Assembly (NCBI RefSeq): GCF_001522545.3
Contig: NC_031770.1
Coordinates: forward strand, 8,472,044 to 8,536,043
Reading direction: 5' to 3'
DNA: 64,000 nt
Origin: Parus major
Lineage: Eukaryota; Chordata; Aves; Passeriformes; Paridae
Of the stretch, positions 49,961 to 62,409 are shown piece after piece. The notes under the pieces were generated by a model that searched no databases, was not told the DNA's origin, and saw nothing but the letters and a program-made list of their open reading frames with translations. Numbering within the stretch: position 1 is the stretch's first letter; every line of letters starts with the position of its first letter. A program made the translations under genes and the position numbers.

Positions 49961-51339
49961 CCTTGTTAAGAAATTTGTGCACTCTAAAGCACAGAGAAGA
50001 GGCAATACCCTTATCTCTGCCTGGCACCTCACGTGTCCTACCCACTATGGTGCTGGATTTTTCATCCTCTTTTTTATTTTTTCTGCACTGTCCTGAGGAA
50101 GTACATGCACCTCACCCAGAGACAAGAGAGTGGGAAACTATCACCTCTGCCAAGGAAGAGTTAAAACTCTTGTCTGCCTGATAAAAGGATGCATGCTAAA
50201 GCCAAGATGCATTTCACCAAGTGAAGGACATTTATAGGAAGAGCAACGCTTGCTTCTGCAAATTTAGATTTGTATAGGGTTGCTGCAGCTTTCTGAGATT
50301 GACAGGTTGCTTGGTGTTTGTCGTTAATTATTAACGTTAATTTATTGTTAATTATCATGTCGTTATTGCTGTGGTACTACTTTGTACTAAAGTGATGGGC
50401 AGAATCCATTTGGATGAGTAAAAGTATAGACTTGTCCTGAGGAATTGTAGGAAGGCTTTTAAAAAAAAGTAAAAATAATAAAAAGTCCTCACCAGTTTTA
50501 AATTATTTATTGCTATCAATGCATTTAAATGGATTTCCCTGTGCTAGCCATAACATTTATTTTTCTCAATAGTTTTCAGTAGTTCTGGGAACTGTTTTTC
50601 GCAGAAATGTCCAATTATTATCATTGGTAATTAAATTTATTTATTATGTTTTGCTGTTGCTGAAGGAGCTCTTCATGCCTTTGACATGCTTTCTTGTACA
50701 CTCTCACCAAAGATGAATGGAGGTATAATTAAATTCCAAAAACATTGTCAATGTTGACATTGTTTCTTTTTCATAAGACAATTTGTAGCCATGATTTTTG
50801 TCCAGTTTGAAATTTATTCCATTTGTTTTCTATTTCATAGTTTTTGAACACACATTTTTTTTGCCTTGGTGTCCTCTACCCCTCCTTTTTTTTTTTTTTA
50901 ATTCATTCCTATCCACAAATTTTCCTTTGTATTCTGATAACTTTTCAAGAAATCTTGCAAAGCGTCAGCTCCAGACTTGTCCTTTGCCTCTTTAGCCAAA
51001 ATATGTTATTTCCATGTTACGATTTGAAAAAATGGGTGCAGTGGAAAAAGAGGAGGTGAAATGAACGAGAGAAAAATAATTTTCCACCTCAAATAAAACA
51101 CTATTTTTAGTTGCAAAATACGAAGAGAAATGGAAAAAAAAAATAAAAAGAAAAAGAGAGAAAGAGAGAAAGGGAATTTTAAAACTTTCCGTTCTGATGG
51201 AAAAAGAAAATCGAAGATTTGAACCAACAGAAGCATATTTGCAGAAAAGGTAAGGTTCTGAGATGAGCAGAAAAAGCAAAAGCAGAGGGACTATTGGAGG
51301 AAAAAGAAAAGCTGTAAATGGCAATTCCTTTTGCTTTCT
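49961..51339. other. non-coding stretch
   Basis: No gene recognised. It holds an HNF1-type palindrome at 50.32 kb, listed separately, and a purine-rich low-complexity patch at about 51.12-51.18 kb. Confidence 0.5.
50323..50335. promoter_or_regulatory. perfect HNF1-type palindromic site
   Basis: GTTAATTATTAAC matches the full 13-bp HNF1 consensus GTTAATNATTAAC without a mismatch. It is followed directly by another GTTAAT half site (50336 on) and, 10 bases later, a further GTTAATTATC. The clustering of half sites is seen directly; binding is inference. Confidence 0.5.
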
Positions 51340-51720
51340 GCCCTTCTTTCACAGAGCGCTAGGACACACAAGGGGTTAAAGGTCCAGGAAGAGAGCTAGG
51401 GAAGAAAAATCCCTCTGTTAATTGATCTGCCTGTCTGGTGACGAGGGCCAGCTGAAGCTTGTCAGAAACTGTATGAGCTGAATCAAGCTTGGGGCCCTAA
51501 GTAAAATACAGACACCTGGAGCGAGGAGGGGCTGGCTCGCACTGTGCGCAGCTATTTAGTTGTTCTTTTAATGTAGGCAGGGAAGGGAAAGGGTCAAGCA
51601 GTGCTGAGCCTGGGCTTGAGAGATGTCAAATAGTTTTTCCATTGAAAAGAAACAAGGCTAAAGCCTGTTAATGGCATCTAATGCTATTATTGTGAAAGTC
51701 TGTGTGTACTCGTGGGCTTG
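51340..51720. other. candidate conserved non-coding element
   Basis: A repeat-free block with sharply different texture from the purine-rich tract before it. It contains TTAATTGATCTG, ACACCTGG (E-box-like), AGATGTCAAATAG (TALE-homeodomain-like), CCATTGAA and AACAAGG (SOX-like) and TTAATGGCATCTAATG. It has no convincing open frame. Among the blocks in this window it looks most like a deeply conserved enhancer, but conservation is not measured. Confidence 0.4.
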
Positions 51721-54700
51721 CTGGTGTATGTTGGAGGCACGTTTTGGCAATTGAGGAGGCATTGTTGTTTGATAGTCTTACCCAAAGGCATGTCACTGGG
51801 CAAGCAGCAGTGGAAATGCAGAGTGAAATCTGCACAACTTGATTTCAATTCACGCTGCTCAGGGCAATGTGCTCAGAGGGGATCCTTTACCTCCCGCCCT
51901 GCTTCTCTTTCCAAGGGATGAAGTGATCCAGAGTACATCCTAAAAAACATTTTTCTTTCTCCTTACTCTTGGTTCTGCCTCCAGACGCCTCCGCCGATGC
52001 AATCTGGCTAGGATTCTGCATGCCACTTTGTTTGACCCTGATGACATAAGTTGACGCATGTACTTTTGAACCTTCCCAAGAATGAATAATATCCCTGCAA
52101 TAAAACGAAATCCTAGCATTTTTAACCCACCAAGCCCCTGTGATTGTTGGGGCTGGGCATGTCAAATGGTGGCTCAGCCGATGGACGCCTGAAATGGAAG
52201 TGGATGGATTTCCACCCCCAAACAAACAAGCCATTGAGACCTGGCACTAGTCCACTTTTCTCCTGATACCTGTGATGAGCACATTTGAAAGACTGAAAGC
52301 TTTTTTTCATGGTTAGTGGGAGGAGAGAGAGAGGACTAAAGAAGGTGAAAAAGAGCAGAGAGACTTGTGGCTTCAGATTTTAAAGGTAGCAAGTACCCTA
52401 GGAAATCTCAGGCACTGGGGGAGGCTGGCTGGAACTAAAGCTGTGAACCATCAGGGTTGCTTTGATTCTCCTGTGTTAGGTATAACTTAAAATAGGTCTT
52501 TCCCTCCCCTTTGTCCTGAGTTCCCAAAATACCACACTTCAATTAGAGATGGGCCTCAAGGTTACACCAAGTTCAGACTTCCGCCGATTTTAGTGAGGTC
52601 AAACCCAGAACTTTATTTGGGGATTTCTATGCTTTTTGAAGACTTCCGTACACCTGGCTGAGCCCAGGCCATATAAAGGAGGACCAAGACACAAATGAAC
52701 TGCATCATCATTATTAATGTAAGATCTTAAGCCTTAGTTATGCCATTCCTGCAGCTTTCCCATTTGGTGTCCAGACATGCCAAGACCAGACCACAAGGAG
52801 ACATGAGCCGAGCCCTTTTCTCCGAGAGAGGCTGCCAAGCTTCTCCTTAAAGTCCTTAAACCCTGACAAGGCACTGTGATATACTGAAATGATCTTTTCT
52901 GGAGGAGGATTGTACTTAAATCAGAATGCAGGAGGTTGCATTTGGCTGAACCAGTGTGATATCTCTGCATGGCTGAAATAGAAACTGCCAGTATCTATTT
53001 GTGTGTATTATTTGTTGGGTGCCGTGAATCCTTTTTCCTCTGGACTATTAGTAATATTCACAACTATCAATGGAATAGAAGGTTTGCCTAAACACAGTAA
53101 ATTTACATATTTGTATTCAAATATTGCATTGAAAATGACAATGACAAACACATGAGTTAGAAAGAGATTAAGTCACTCTTTGATTAGGTCACTATTTTAA
53201 TTTTTTTTAAAAATCAGGTTTAAGTTTTTTCATTCATTGAAAATTATAAGACTACCTTGAATGTGTCTTTCACACTTCAATTTTGTTTTGTTTCTTGAAG
53301 AGAGGCACTGAGGAGAACTGATTGCAGTTATTCTTGACATTTTAAATGGCCATCCTTTTCCTCTTGGATATGGTACCCAGATGTATAGTTAGAAAGTTAA
53401 AGTGGCTCAGCTAAAGATAAGGATGCTGTGAACTTCGGTTTTACAACTCCTGCCTTGGCCTCCCAGCCCAGCTGATTTAGTAGGAATGAGCTTGCCCAGC
53501 TCACAGAAATTCAGCCAGGGAGGGGAAAGGAGGGGGGAGAAAATAACAGTACTCCACAGACCTCTGCTCCAAATGCACGTAGGAAACTGCTTGACCGGAA
53601 TGTCGAGAGCAATCCTGGCTCTGCAGCCTCCCCTCAGCCAGGGGCCTGGGGGAGCTGCCCAGGGTAGGGAGGCTGAGCCTGAGCAGTGCTATGGGCAGGA
53701 GCTGGGGTTGCCTGGCTGGAGAAAGAGAGGAGATGGAAAGATAATAAAAGGAAAGCATGGGGAACAGATTGCTTGAGCAGAATATTTTAGCTTAATAAAA
53801 ATAAATAAATAAATAAACCCACAGACAGCTCAGTCCTCTAAGATTTCAGTCCTCTGTATGAGACTGATGAAATTTATACAAGAGAGAGAGACATAACGAA
53901 AGAAATTGTTTATTTGTTTGTTTGCCTTTATAAAACCCATTTGGGAGGAACATCAACAAATATACCATACATCAGTTATCTGCCTTATACCAGTTACACT
54001 GATGCTGGAGACATCTTTTGTTAGAAATTAATGTATGTAATAAAGTTTTACATTTTTCATATGTTTTGAAGTATGTGGGTCATAATTCTTTTGACTGCAT
54101 AATTACTTTTTCTACACAAGAAAAATGAGGTGCTTAGTCCTAAGTAAATAACCTCAAAACAAACCAAGAAAAAGAGTTGCATCTTTTTTATCTGCTGGGT
54201 CTTGCACAATAAATATTTTGTTAGAAACTTTAAAAAAAATAGTTATATATTCTCAATATAATTTCACTTTAAAAAAAAAATAAAAGAGGCCCTCTAGAAT
54301 CACTTTGAAAAATACTCTCTCTGAAGTTAGAGAGGAAAAGAAATGTATTATTTTGTGACATTTTTAAGTGCAGGTGAAAATACTGCTTACTGGAAGGGTT
54401 TGCCATTTTAGATTTTCCTCTCTTCACTTCTGGACCATCAAAAAGCTCCAGTAAACGAATTTCACTTCAGTAGATCCAAGAACATTTCGTGCTCTTGCTG
54501 CTCTGCCTCCATTCCCTTTAACTGAGCCTGAAGCCATGAGCAAAGAGCCAGGGTGATATGCAGACACACGAGAAGGACAGTCCAGTTGAACCAGCAGGCG
54601 GTGGAAAAGCTCCCTCTGAAAACCAAACTGCCTTAATTTTGATTGCCAATGAGAGACATTGGAAAATGGTGTGATAACCTCCAAAAAAATAAGAGTCTGG

Positions 54701-55194
54701 CTTGCATATCGTGCCAGTATAAAGGAAAGGATTGTGTTCTGTTTTTTGCCTAATTCAGGACCCTTTTTGTTTGTCGACGTGTTTTTTCTGAGATTTCTGG
54801 ATGATGTTACATTGGCTTTGTGAACCTCTTTTTTATTTCTTGGGCACCAGAAACTTTTCAGAAGATTTTTAAAGAAAATAGGATTTGCAGAGATGTTAGC
54901 AGCAGCTTAGGTTCCCCAACCAGTATACTACTGTATATATGGGGTGCAAGTGGTTGCTCTGGCCATTTACCACTGGCAGCAACCCAGTCCCTGAAGGAAA
55001 GGAGCCCTGGAAAAGGTCATAGCCAGTTTGCCATTTCTAATCCTTAAGCACCGAACTAATGTCAATTCAGGGTCATGTAAATACAGATAGGAAAAGGGGA
55101 GGAAGGAATGCTTTAGGGGGAAAAATTGAGATATGGGGGTTTTTAAACTAAACTGAAATAAGCAACTCTTCATCAGAAATCAGGGAGTCACACC
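51721..55194. other. non-coding stretch
   Basis: No gene recognised. The 51.9-52.3 and 53.45-53.75 kb parts are GC-richer and have open frames on both strands without domains. A short (AAAT)n run is listed separately. Confidence 0.5.
53797..53817 (+). repeat. (AAAT)n microsatellite
   Basis: About five AAAT units. Confidence 0.9.
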
Positions 55195-55246
55195 AGGTTT
55201 GGCACTGGCTTAAATAAATCAATTAAAGTACTGATTTAAGTTAAAC
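55195..55246. repeat. imperfect inverted repeat, MITE-like
   Basis: The left arm GGTTTGGCACTGGCTTAAAT and the right arm ACTGATTTAAGTTAAACC are imperfect reverse complements around an AATTAAAG centre. The wording resembles small foldback repeats in reptile and bird genomes built on 'ggtttaa..ttaaa'. The family is not identified. Confidence 0.5.
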
Positions 55247-55599
55247 CAATATGCTAGCAAGACCTTAGGTTTTCATCTTCTGAAGACTTATGTGCATGCT
55301 TGGCTGAACAGTGGGAGTGATTATCTGTATAATTCATGGTAGGAATACGGCCCTATTATTTAAGGATTCAGCTTTATAATATACTCTATATTTGCAGATT
55401 GTTGCCACTGTATGGGGCTTCTGTGGATTTGGAGCCAATTTCTCTGGGTAAAATGTATTTCCAACTCCTCCACCCAGCCCTTCATTATGCTCTCATGGTC
55501 GTGACTGTTGCCTCTTCCTCATCTGCATGGATTGCACTGGTGGGGCTGGTGAGGGACATGCTGCTTCTGTGGAGCCAGGACATTTTTTATAAATATGTA
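55247..55599. other. non-coding stretch
   Basis: Nothing recognised. A plus-strand open frame of 98 codons at 55336-55632 has no domain. Confidence 0.5.
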
Positions 55600-56075
55600 A
55601 ATAAAATTTACCTTCTTTTGCTGACCCCTTGAAGGGCCATTTTTGGCCTGCAGCAAATATTTATGTGTGAGCTGTAAACCCCTGAAACTGAGGGGTTATA
55701 GTGGAAATGCTGACAGAGTATTAAGAGACCTTTAACCCTTGGTTTAGCTGGCCCTGCTATAATTACAGGTCTGTCTGTTATTTTCAATAGCACTCGTCAT
55801 GACCTTGCCTCTATTTTTTAATTATAGTAGAAGTTGTGAAGGGAATTATTACTAAGTTGGGGGTTCCCCCTCTCTCTGAATTCAATCTTTATTAAACATG
55901 TAAAGCGCTGAAGAGGCAGGATTGGGCTAATAGCCTTTTCCCTCCCTTTCCCTCCCTCCTTTCTGGACTGTGGTTCAAGTTGTGCATAAACCCTGAGTAA
56001 AAGCCCTGTGATTTGAGACTCCCAAGTCCCTTGTGAGCACTGAAACTGGCTGTACAATAAGCATCAAAGGTTAAT
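55600..56075. other. candidate conserved non-coding element
   Basis: Repeat-free, with paired AT-rich homeodomain-like cores (CTATAATTACAGG, TTAATTATAG), a near-palindromic GGGCTAATAGCC, a pyrimidine tract (CCCTCCCTTTCCCTCCCTCC) and, at 56063-56070, ATCAAAGG, the TCF/LEF core, followed by TTAAT. No convincing coding frame crosses it. The call is by texture. Confidence 0.35.
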
Positions 56076-57369
56076 GAACAAGGGGAAAAAAAGTTGACAT
56101 TTTATTTGGTAATGATTCTGGTGTTTGAAATCTGAATGGAAAAGACGAGATCCAGGAGAAGGTCGTTTTTCCTTTTCTCCTTCCATCTTTTTTTTCCAAA
56201 ACCTCCATGTCTGGAGGAGGCAGGTCCTATCAAACCCCAGAAATGTCTGTTTAGGAACCCTTGTGATCACAAACAACTGGGCTGTAGCTTGCAGCTTAAG
56301 GAGACCAGATGGAATACATTTTTCAAGCAGCACTGTCATTCCCTGCTCTGACTCCCCCCTACTTTGGGGAGGGAGGGAACTCACTGGGGCGATGATATCC
56401 AGCCCCTTTCACTGCTGACCCATAGCAGCTCAGCGAGCTGCTGGTGCTCAGGGTGGAAAATGCCCCATTCTCATCGGCAGTGCAGCGTCCCTCTGGGTTT
56501 TCACAGTTGGCCCCTTCAAAAGTTCCCTCAGCCTCGATTGCCCAAACCTAATGAGGCTGAAGTTGCCCACTGAGTCTGCAGTGTGCAGGGAATCCCCAAG
56601 GAACAGGGGTATTTTACAGCTTGGTGTTCCATTGCTGAAGGGATGACAGAGGGATGCGTGAACAATTCCAAGCTGTGCCCTGGAAATCTCCACAGGGGCC
56701 ACAGCAGCACCCATCCCCAGTGTGACCATGGGACACTCCTGAGGCAGACGTGTCAGCGTGGTTAGAGCAGTGGAGGGGACACATGTAGCCTGGAGAGAGG
56801 GAGATCCTCCATCCTAAAGCTGCAGTCTTTTGGGATGAGCGTTGGCTTTTCTTACCGTGGGACTGACCTGAGCTCTGTATTTTGCATATGCAAACTCCCT
56901 GACACTCAAAGGAGGCAAGCAGAGAGAAAAGTCGTGGTGTAGGAAGAGCACAACACATCTTTGCATTGCAGCACAAGCACGTTAAAAACAAGAGGATGAC
57001 AAGAGAGGGACTTCAAGGCAGAAATGTTCCTGGGATCCTCTGGCTTCTTGCTCATGTCCTCAAAATAGGCCCCAGGAAGGGTACGGGCTTTGTGTTGGCC
57101 TTCATCCCCCTGGGGAAGGGGACCTTGGCTGTTCTTTCAGTATCTCCCCATCAGATCCACAAACTGAACCTGTGGAGCAGTTTAGGTATTTTCTTTTTTA
57201 ATAGGAGTGATGGATTGGCCTTCAGTGGCTGAATGACCTTTCTGTTCCTGTCTAGGCAGCTGCGGAGGGTTTGAGAAACATGACTGGATCAGGCCCTTAG
57301 GAAATGCTTTCACTAAAGCACTTTATGTACATTTGGGGAGCTCATGAATCACTGGGCTTTGCAGATAAC
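56076..57369. other. non-coding, GC-richer stretch
   Basis: No gene recognised. The 56.1-57.2 kb part is GC-richer than average and several open frames of 60 to 125 codons overlap on both strands, a sign of low stop frequency and not of coding. No domain is recognisable in any of them. Confidence 0.45.
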
Positions 57370-57830
57370 TTTACCCTTAAAATATAGGCGATTATATTCA
57401 TTTTAATATTTACCCAGGTAGGATACAAAGCGTGTGGCCATGAGGCGTAGCGTGGCGGTGAGCGATGGCTTGTCTGCATTGTTTATAGATGAGTAATTAG
57501 AGCTGCTGTGCTGAGGCTGTGGGATGGGGACCAAACTGGCTGGGTATTTATTTACATGACTCAGTGAATGAAACTGAGTTGGAAGCATAACTTATAGGTG
57601 TTATTCTTTCTCTGCCCACTCCAGCCCCCCTGCCCCAAGAAAAGCAGTTTTGGAGTATCCATGGCTACTTTATGCTGTATCTTCACTCTATTATTTTGAA
57701 CACTGTGCTCCTTTATTGAGGTGAAAGGAAAATGAATTAGCAAAAGCTGGCACAGGTAATTAATATTGTGTGGGCGAGAGAGGGAGAACACTTTTTAAAT
57801 GGCTTGCATTACATTCATAAATCTGTTCTA
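57370..57830. other. candidate conserved non-coding element
   Basis: A repeat-free block with TTTACCCTTAAAATATAGGC, an AP-1/MARE-like ATGACTCAG (TGACTCA at 57557-57563), GATGAGTAATTAGAG and GGTAATTAATATTG (homeodomain cores), and a run of CpG near 57.43-57.47 kb. No open frame with a domain is present. The mix of motifs and absence of repeats suggests an enhancer. Confidence 0.35.
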
Positions 57831-59065
57831 TGGTGTTCACTGCTTGTAGTTGTGGCTAAGGATGCTCATCTGCCCCTCATCTTCCATCACATACCACTGA
57901 CTGCCTTCTCCAGTTTGATGATGTTGAGTATTTTACCTTGAATAATTTGGACCTTAAATTAAGTATTTACACTTGATATGCAATTATCAATAAAAGAAAC
58001 AGTTCCTTGTTGATCAAATGTGTGAGCTTCTTTTCTGGGAAAGGGGAGAATTTTGAGAGACAAAATTTGAAGCCACCTCTATAGGTTTAACCAATCTTAT
58101 CAGTGCTTTCCCAGAATATTTTCTTCTGCTTTAAAGTATATGTTGACATGGAAATTATTATTGAAAGCAGGACTGAAAGTAAGGCATTGTTCTAAGAAAA
58201 AAAAAACATCAAAAACAACCTTTTTCTTCCATAGGCCTTTAGATTTTAGACTACTGAAAAATGTGCAAGTCTAGAAATGTAAAGTGTATGGAAATGTAGA
58301 CCCTTGGCTCCAAAATCAAAATAGCATTTCTATTCCCAAACTGGTTATGAGAGTGGGTTTCCACTTTTCCACCTGCTTCAGTTAAATCAATAACTTGTCT
58401 GTACACTATCATTTTAGCTTTTAGGTGGAAAGAATTGTAATGGAAGTGTGACATAGAAAGGTTAAGTTTACACATGGTGGCACAAAAAGAAAATACTGAA
58501 CATTGAACTGGGACCAAGCATTAGGTTGTTTTGGGTTCTGTGCTTCTTTATACCTACCTCTTCTTTTGAAGAGTTAAAATGCAGAATAGCAGGTTGCTAT
58601 TTTCATATACCCATGCAAAACACATGGACTTATGTTTATAAATTAATCACAAATATGTCCATGCTATAAGCCAGTGTTTGTTTCCTTGTTTCCTGGAATG
58701 TTGACATGGATAGGTAGGCTCCAGTATTTCATACTATGACTATTCCCTGTATATCTTTCCCTTTAAAAGTTATTTTGGCTTTATTATAAGCACCTTCACA
58801 AATCTGGAGAACTCAGCAGAGGAAAGCATGAGTTGGCCAGGAGAACTCTATGTGTCTCTTGGGTTCACAGCTGCCCTGGGATGACCAGAAGATAACTTAT
58901 CCAGGTCGCTTGCTCTCCATATCCTACTGCTTTTTTAATCTGAGTGTTTCTTCTGCCCTTTTCACTTTCCATAACATCCCAGGACTGATGTGGATATACA
59001 TATACATAGAAGCAATACTGGACCATGTTCATACTTGGAAGTGTGATCTGACCATTCCCTCCTTC
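57831..59065. other. non-coding stretch
   Basis: No gene or repeat recognised. It ends at the assembly gap. The open frames that appear to cross the gap are artefacts of the N run. Confidence 0.5.
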
Positions 59066-59221
59066 NNNNNNNNNNNNNNNNNNNNNNNNNNNNNNNNNNN
59101 NNNNNNNNNNNNNNNNNNNNNNNNNNNNNNNNNNNNNNNNNNNNNNNNNNNNNNNNNNNNNNNNNNNNNNNNNNNNNNNNNNNNNNNNNNNNNNNNNNNN
59201 NNNNNNNNNNNNNNNNNNNNN
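59066..59221. other. assembly gap (156 N)
   Basis: A run of 156 undetermined bases. Its length is not a round default value, so it may be an estimated gap. The flanks show no obvious simple repeat to explain it. Confidence 0.99.
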
Positions 59222-59929
59222 TGTTGTTGAAGGCCATTTGTTTTGTTTCTTCAATAAATAAAATGTTCAAAACCAGTTATATCCTTTCTGAAGGCAGATA
59301 TTTACCCTTCAGTAATAATTAGTATATTCCCTAAATGCTATAGGGATATTCTTTTTGCTAACTCTGGCTAATATAAAATATAAGGAAGGAAACCACTGGC
59401 TGTATGTTAGAGCAGGTCAGGAAAGGGGCAAGTTGATTTATGCTTCCAAATGATCCAGTGCCACGAAGCATTTAAAGGCACACTGGCCATCAGGGAGATG
59501 TGAGGAGCCCTCAGTTGCCACTGGCAGGCACAGCAGAGCAGCAGCCCCCACACTGGCCCTGGGAGGAGGCTACAACCCACTGCCCACCCCATCCTGTACA
59601 CAGAGATGCTGCTGGTCCCACTGCAAAAGCCAAGGCTCAGGGGAACTCGTGCTTTCAAGTCATTTATCTGCTTCCTGAAATCCTACATGATCTATCCAAG
59701 CGCCAAAGTAAATGAACAAATCACATTTTTAATGTTTTGCTCGTTTTGTTTGATAGATTGCCAAGAGAGAAATTTCAAGGGGTCTACAAGTCATTCAGGT
59801 GAAAGAGTGACTTTCTGCTGTGTTTTTCATGTGAGTAAAATGCAGATCTATAAAGGATTAGGAGTCTTTATTCGGAGTTTGAACTTTAACATTCCTCAAG
59901 CCTCAAATTTTTAATCTTCAAAAGAAAGT
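59222..59929. other. non-coding stretch
   Basis: No gene recognised. The 59.44-59.64 kb part is locally GC-rich and open on both strands without a domain. Confidence 0.5.
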
Positions 59930-60480
59930 AGTCATTTCATGGCGAGTTATGAAATATGAATTATTTATTCCACCAGTAAATATGTAATTAGGCATATTTT
60001 GAAAATCTGTAATTAATCCCTCACCCCTTAAACCCATAAGAAATGCTAATATGCCTCTGAGGTAAGGCAGGTTTCTATAAAGGGCATTATGTAAGCTGTT
60101 ATGATCTGTTGTATAATTATGTTTGCTGTCTGTAGTGGAAAAAAAAAAATAAAATCCTAGTGAGAATTTGTTGTGGAGGAAAGGGAAGAAAGGGAAGAAA
60201 AAGCTTCACTCCTCACTGAGCAGGAGGCAATTATTAAATGGCAATATATCCAAACCTTTTCATTTGGTTGGATTGGGTTTCAAAGGGTGCGGTGCATGCA
60301 CTGGGCAAGAAAATCAAAGCTGCTTGTTTTATTCCTGCAAGATGCAGCAAACTATCAGCCCTGCCTCAATAACCCCATAGCCAAGGAGCTATTATGGCCT
60401 GGCTACGCCCACAGTTTAGTACAACTGTTGTTACCCTTTTATCCTCTTGTTCCTGCGTCTTCCCCGCTGGATTTTTCCTA
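59930..60480. other. candidate conserved non-coding element
   Basis: Repeat-free text including TATGTAATTAGGCATATTTT, CTGTAATTAATCCCTCACCC, GGAGGCAATTATTAAATGGC and GGAGCTATTATGGCCTGG, with dense homeodomain-like cores. An open frame of 102 codons at 60173-60481 lies in it but shows no domain. Conservation is inferred by texture only. Confidence 0.35.
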
Positions 60481-62409
60481 AAAAATCAGGGAGGTCTGGA
60501 ATCCAAGCAGCACCTTTTGAACCATGTTCACTCTTTCATCTTGCATCATGATAGCACAGTATAAAAAAGCATGACCAAAAAATAAATATATTTATATTTT
60601 TCATATATATGAAATATGACTTTATGGCTTGCTTTTGCAGGAAGGAAATCTGTTGAGAAGAAAGTTTATCTGACTAATTTTACCAGTGTGGAAAGCCCAA
60701 GAGCAGACTGCTAAGTTCAAACATGCTTTTAGTTTGAAATGACTAGACATATTTTAAGAACCTTTCACTAATAGCAAATGCCACAGCTCTGTCACTTTGC
60801 TGCAAGAGTCTCTTGTTAACATTTTAACTTCACTGAGAGGACAGGGACAACCTCCTTCTTGAGATGATGAAAGCTATTTTGGTCAAAATTGGGTATTTTG
60901 GCACTTAGGGTTGGACTTATGGGGCTCCGTAAGGAGCCTGTACACATCAGAAAAGATTATATAAGTTTTCTCTAAAAACAAGCAGACAAGTTCATACAGA
61001 TATGTTCATTGGTGATTAGTGAATACAACCACCTGACTACGACCTCAGAAGAAGTAGCTTGCTGTTTTCCAAAACAGAGGAAACATTTCCTGTATGATGT
61101 GGACTGTTTTCAATCCTGAACCATTCTCAAAGTCCTAATTACTGAGCTAATTAGTTCATTATTTCCTCACCTCCACCAGTGGTGGTATGTAAGAATTTTA
61201 TCTCTTTTTGCTCGGTGCAGCTTTTTACTTTTTTCCCCAAGGCAAGAACCTTAGGTCAAACCTGTGGGCAAACCAAACCTCAAAATTACCTGGCCCTCTA
61301 AAAGAGACACCTTGTGCTGAACTTGAACATCACAATTGAGAGCAGGCAGCATTTGCAAACTCAGTTCTTGATGAAGAAAATCAACCAGAATTTGGACATC
61401 AATACAGCAGATGTGCAGCCATTTCTCTTCTGAAATGGAGGCAACTTCATGTTATAAAGGTTGTAGCTCTTCAAACTGTTCCATAAGAAGAAAGTGCCTG
61501 TAGAAGCTAAAAAATACCCATCAGGCTGCTCCTCAACAGGAACATATGCCTGAGTCAGTGACATTCAGTGGTAGAGCACTGAAGTGAATGTGCCTTTTTG
61601 TAGTCTGAAATACTTCAAAGCAATAAGAAATGCAGTATTCTTTAGATGCTATTCACCTCCTGGTGAATTTGTCATGGGTATTTTAATATTTGTCATCTTT
61701 ATTGAAGACCTGGGAGATGTGAGACGATGTGAGTATCCCAGCTTTTGTCTGAATCAAATAAGTGTACCAACAGAGATGCTGCTTCACTGGGGAGAAAGTC
61801 TGTGAAAATACACCCTGTTCCACTATGGTTTTTGCTCTGAAAGCCTTTAATGTTAGGCACTCTCTTAGGAGGATAAAAAAGGGCATTTCCAGGGAGTCAT
61901 TTATGCCACCTTAAATAGATGTGTTGGATTTTCCATACCCATTAGCCCACAGCAAATGACAAGACATCTAATTTTCTGGTGCATGAATAGTTGACTCAAG
62001 TGAATAGAAGCCCAGGTCAAGCTCTGAGAGAACCTAGCCCAAATGGCAATTACAAAGGGCTTCATATGTATCATTGAAATTTTATTATTTTTAAGTCCAC
62101 ATGATCATTCCTGGGGTCCTAAATGATGAGTATTCAGTGCTGGTGTTTGGTAAAATTATGTCTGCTTATTTTTATTTCAATTACACATAAGTCAAAAATA
62201 GTCTTGTTTGTATTTTTAGGCATGGTAAAGAGGGAGTATAAATTCCCATAATGTGAGCTTTTCAATGAGGTTACATTTCAGTTTTCAGTTCATTTTGTAA
62301 AGTGAATTTACAATAGAAGTGCTTCCAGTGGACATTATAACCAAAAGTATGCTAGCTTCAGCAATGGAGAGATAAACCTCTCCTCAGATGGTGCTTTTGG
62401 TGCAGAGAA
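60481..62409. other. non-coding stretch
   Basis: No gene recognised. There is an AT-rich dyad near 60.58-60.62 kb (TTCATATATATGAA is a perfect 14-bp palindrome) and otherwise ordinary sequence. Confidence 0.5.

Noticed and set aside
49653..50096. 147-codon plus-strand open frame
   Set aside because: It is largely antisense to the CR1 ORF2 fossil and shows no domain of its own.
58850..59270. Open frames of 102-129 codons across the N run
   Set aside because: They exist only because undetermined bases contain no stop codons.
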